DNA of 8,770 nt from Ruminococcus sp. CAG:488. Its GTDB lineage: Bacteria > Bacillota > Clostridia > Oscillospirales > Acutalibacteraceae. The notes beneath the pieces are model-generated. The model was not told where the DNA came from and made no database searches. It worked only from the letters and a program-made list of their open reading frames with translations. A program made the position numbers and the translations under genes. The stretch lies in the NCBI GenBank assembly GCA_000434055.1, contig HF999632.1:1-8770 (forward strand), written 5' to 3'. Below, in pieces: positions 6,628 through 8,770 of this stretch; the stretch's first letter is position 1, and each line of letters starts with the position of its first letter.

Positions 6628-6774
6628 ATGAAATTGACCAAAAAACAACAATTTTTTGTTAATTTATTATGTCTTTTTATTGTTTTTGTTCAATTATTTC
6701 CTATAAAAGAATTACAAAAATGTTTTTGCAAGCTGATTTTGGCGTTAAAATAAACAAATATTATCAACAATAAA

Positions 6775-8148
6775 TTATTCCTGAGCTTCATCCTGCTTAT
6801 TTTCTTCGGTTTCTTGCTCCTCGGCGGTGATTTCGGCATTATCATCGGAAGCGGGCTGCTCATCGGCGGAAACAACAGTATTTTCCTCCTCGACCGACGT
6901 TTTTTCTTCCTCGGCAACGGTCGGTTCCCCGTCAAACTCCGACGGAGCATCGCCGAGAACGATAATGCCGTTTGTTTTTTCTCTGCCGCAAGGCAGAATC
7001 ACGGGCGAAGCGAGAGAGTAAACGTCCGTGCACATATCCTCAAGCGAGAAAACATGGAGGCCGTAATCGTCAAGCCTGTCAAAGTCGGAAGCCTTGGTGA
7101 CAATGGGCTTAGAAGACTTATCCTTGGCCTCTCTGAGAATTTCCTTACCCTTGTCGTTCATCGCAAGAACATGAATATACGGCGGTTCGCCCTTGTAGTC
7201 GTCGGCAACGAAGCCCATGAAAGCGTGAAAGACAATTCGTCTGATTCTTGCGTGTGAGTAACGTTTCGTTTTTGCAAGCTGATAAAGCTCTTCGAGAGAG
7301 CTTGCCTTGAGGGCAGCGTCATGAATTCTGTATTCGATTCCCTCGCTGACGTCGGGTGAAAGTCCGATATCCTCGGCGCTGAGCTGGCGCATACAGCAAA
7401 GAATACCGAATTCGAGCTTTGAATTGGGGCAGGGGGCGAGGTTGTTTTCCTCTTCACGGTGATAGATATCGGCAACGGATTGCGGAACATACATTTCCAA
7501 CTCATTACTTCCCGAGAGCATCATCTGACGTATATCCGACGCGCTGGCAAAGTTGTCGCTTCTCATAAGCGAATCGTGAGCGGCGCCTATACGCTTTATC
7601 GTCATCGGAATCATGTTTGAACCGAGCTTGTCCATTGCCTGAAGATATTCAATGCCGAGGGTGTTGTTCGGCTCCTCGAGAATGTCAAAAAAACGGTTGC
7701 CGCAGACTGCTTTAAGAGCCTCCGAACGTGCCGAGGCAAAGCTAAGGCCGTATTCAAGATTTTCTTTCAGACGTTCGGCTACTGCTTCGCTGTTGATTGC
7801 GTTCTTACATTCTATAAGCTCGTCAATGTTGCCGCATTCGCTGCCGAAGCTGAGCATATCCACGCAGCCGAGGCTGTTGAGCAGTGAGACTCCGCCGTAG
7901 GCAAAGCGCTGAGCAAAGGATGTGCTCCAAAGCGTCGGCAGTTCTATAACGAGATCTACGCCGTTTTTGACAGCCATTTCCGCTCTCGCCCATTTTGAGA
8001 TGAGAGCCGTTTCACCTCGCTGAACATAGTTCGAGCTCATAACGGCGACGACGTGTGTCCATTCGCCGAGCTCCTTGCTTTTTTCGATTTGATAAGCATG
8101 ACCGTTGTGGAAGGGGTTGTATTCCGCAACAATTCCTCCGATTTTCAT
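6775..8148 (-). CDS. tmcAL: tRNA(Met) cytidine acetate ligase TmcAL (YlbM family) with acidic C-terminal tail
   Basis: A 457-residue enzyme. In Bacillus subtilis this family makes N4-acetylcytidine at the wobble base of elongator tRNA(Met), using acetate and ATP through acetyl-adenylate. The nucleotidyltransferase-like N-terminus is plain: GGIVAEYNPFHNGH with the HxGH motif His14-His17, then SSNYVQRGE, KWARAEMA, DLVIELP, FGSE, and SASDIR near 202-207. The family core ends near residue 400. Residues 401-457 are an added low-complexity tail rich in Glu and Asp, longer than the roughly 400-415 residues usual for the family. ATG at 8148 is chosen because GGAGG (8159-8155) is 6 bases before it and the family N-terminus starts there; the longer frame from 8199 would run through the promoter. 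It is divergent from ackA. Acetate kinase consumes or supplies the same acetate pool. Confidence 0.95.
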   Translation of the reverse strand: MKIGGIVAEYNPFHNGHAYQIEKSKELGEWTHVVAVMSSNYVQRGETALISKWARAEMAVKNGVDLVIELPTLWSTSFAQRFAYGGVSLLNSLGCVDMLSFGSECGNIDELIECKNAINSEAVAERLKENLEYGLSFASARSEALKAVCGNRFFDILEEPNNTLGIEYLQAMDKLGSNMIPMTIKRIGAAHDSLMRSDNFASASDIRQMMLSGSNELEMYVPQSVADIYHREEENNLAPCPNSKLEFGILCCMRQLSAEDIGLSPDVSEGIEYRIHDAALKASSLEELYQLAKTKRYSHARIRRIVFHAFMGFVADDYKGEPPYIHVLAMNDKGKEILREAKDKSSKPIVTKASDFDRLDDYGLHVFSLEDMCTDVYSLASPVILPCGREKTNGIIVLGDAPSEFDGEPTVAEEEKTSVEEENTVVSADEQPASDDNAEITAEEQETEENKQDEAQE

Positions 8149-8154
8149 AAAATT

Positions 8155-8159
8155 CCTCC
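8155..8159 (-). promoter_or_regulatory. Ribosome binding site of tmcAL
   Basis: GGAGG on the minus strand, 6 bases before the ATG at 8148, which fixes the start at MKIGGIVAEYNP. Confidence 0.8.
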
Positions 8160-8171
8160 ATAAAAACATAT

Positions 8172-8199
8172 ATTGTATAAAAAATGCGAAAAAACTCAA
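8172..8199 (-). promoter_or_regulatory. Probable promoter of tmcAL
   Basis: On the minus strand TTGAGT (8199-8194) and TACAAT (8177-8172) are 16 bases apart. The predicted start near 8165 leaves a leader of about 17 bases that just contains the Shine-Dalgarno sequence. The -10 hexamer is identical to that of the five-gene operon. Confidence 0.65.
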
Positions 8200-8207
8200 T
8201 CTTTGTC

Positions 8208-8236
8208 TTGAAAAAACAAAGTCACAGTAATATAAT
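8208..8236 (+). promoter_or_regulatory. Sigma-A type promoter of ackA
   Basis: TTGAAA (8208-8213), a 17-base spacer and a perfect TATAAT (8231-8236). Transcription should start near 8243, about 37 bases before the TTG start codon. Its -35 is only 8 bases from the -35 of the divergent tmcAL promoter. Confidence 0.85.
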
Positions 8237-8266
8237 ATAACAGAAATCTTTTTGATACAATATCTT

Positions 8267-8272
8267 GGAGGG
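8267..8272 (+). promoter_or_regulatory. Ribosome binding site of ackA, defining a TTG start
   Basis: GGAGGG stands 7 bases before TTG at 8280-8282. The protein then opens MKILVVNAGSSSLKY, exactly where acetate kinases begin. Confidence 0.85.
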
Positions 8273-8279
8273 AAAAATT

Positions 8280-8770
8280 TTGAAGATTCTCGTTGTTAAT
8301 GCAGGAAGCTCATCACTCAAGTATCAGCTTATTGATATGGAAAACGAGTCCGTTCTTGCAAAAGGAAACTGCGAACAGATCGGAACCGAAAGCACATTTA
8401 CGCATAAGGTGCCGTCAGACGAAACCAAAAACATCAAGGCTTTGCCGATGGAGATGCAGGATCATGCCGCAGCTCTTAAGATTGTTCTTGACACTCTTGT
8501 TGACGCCGAGCACGGCGTTATCGGCTCGGTTAAAGAGATTGATGCGGTAGGTCACCGTGTTCTTCACGGCGGTGAAAAGTTCAGCGGCTCGGTTCTCGTA
8601 GACGATAAGGTTGAGGAGGCTATCAAGGAGTGTTTCGACCTCGGACCGCTTCATAACCCGGCAAACCTTACGGGTATCAAGGCGTGTCAGAAAATCATGC
8701 CCGGCGTTCCTCAGGTAGCCGTGTTCGATACAGGCTTCCATCAGACAATGCCCGACTATGCATATATGTA
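8280..8770 (+). CDS. ackA: Acetate kinase, N-terminal 163 codons (runs off the window)
   Basis: Catalyses acetyl phosphate + ADP to acetate + ATP, the energy-yielding last step of acetate fermentation, and also the reverse. The first 163 codons of an expected 400 or so are present. The family signature NAGSSSLKY has Asn7, Ser10 and Ser12, followed by GHRVLHGG with Arg93, LGPLHNPAN with His125, and VFDTGFH with Asp150, matching the active-site Asn7, Arg91, His123 and Asp148 of the Methanosarcina thermophila enzyme. The start is TTG, supported by the GGAGGG site and by the family N-terminus. No phosphotransacetylase gene is visible on the upstream side; one could lie beyond the window. The gene is intact as far as seen. 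Confidence 0.97.
   Translation, partial: MKILVVNAGSSSLKYQLIDMENESVLAKGNCEQIGTESTFTHKVPSDETKNIKALPMEMQDHAAALKIVLDTLVDAEHGVIGSVKEIDAVGHRVLHGGEKFSGSVLVDDKVEEAIKECFDLGPLHNPANLTGIKACQKIMPGVPQVAVFDTGFHQTMPDYAYM

Noticed and set aside
6640..6660. Possible tmcAL terminator: AACAA/TTGTT stem followed by GTTTTTT on the minus strand
   Set aside because: The stem is 5 bp and nearly all A-T, so it is weak. It is placed plausibly between tmcAL and the operon promoter but not strong enough to report.
8293..8550. An 85-codon plus-strand open frame near the window end
   Set aside because: It is a shifted frame within ackA, whose own frame shows the complete acetate kinase signature.

Overview
This window looks like ordinary chromosome from a low-to-medium GC Gram-positive anaerobe, most likely a Clostridia/Eubacteriales member of the gut type. 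That is an inference. It rests on strong GGAGG-type ribosome binding sites, sigma-A promoters of the TTGACT-17-TACAAT kind, an exported esterase with S-layer homology (SLH) domains, and a TmcAL (YlbM) gene next to acetate kinase. No mobile element, tRNA, rRNA or CRISPR array was seen.

Layout. (1) 163-1599, plus strand: an exported SGNH/GDSL-family hydrolase with C-terminal SLH domains, split by one in-frame TAG at 952-954. The reading frame is open on both sides, and the catalytic Asp-His pair lies after the stop. (2) 1600-1714: a convergent intergenic region with two strong hairpin terminators. (3) 6627 down to 1661, minus strand: a five-gene operon with its own promoter and terminator. In transcription order it encodes a two-domain SCP2-like (sterol-carrier/lipid-binding fold) protein, a class III PLP aminotransferase of the glutamate-1-semialdehyde aminomutase type, the N- and C-terminal halves of a split transketolase (1-base TAATG overlap), and a second SCP2-like protein that is a distant paralogue of the first. 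A GC-rich hairpin separates the aminotransferase from the transketolase genes. (4) 8148-6775, minus strand: TmcAL, the acetate-dependent tRNA(Met) cytidine acetylating enzyme, with an unusual acidic tail. (5) 8280 to the window end, plus strand: the first 163 codons of acetate kinase ackA, starting at TTG. Its promoter stands back to back with that of TmcAL.

The most interesting part is the five-gene operon. A transketolase adds or removes a two-carbon ketol unit, and a class III aminotransferase can aminate the resulting hydroxyketone. Two flanking SCP2-like proteins suggest a hydrophobic substrate. The transketolase C-subunit also appears to lack one Arg that contacts substrate phosphate in pentose-phosphate transketolases. 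Two testable readings are the synthesis (or breakdown) of a lipid-like 2-amino-1,3-diol, resembling a sphingoid base, and side-chain chemistry on a steroid as in the DesAB desmolase. Neither is shown by the sequence, and the null reading is a housekeeping split transketolase in a mixed operon. Every complete, uninterrupted gene here ends in TAA, which makes the internal TAG of the esterase gene stand out.
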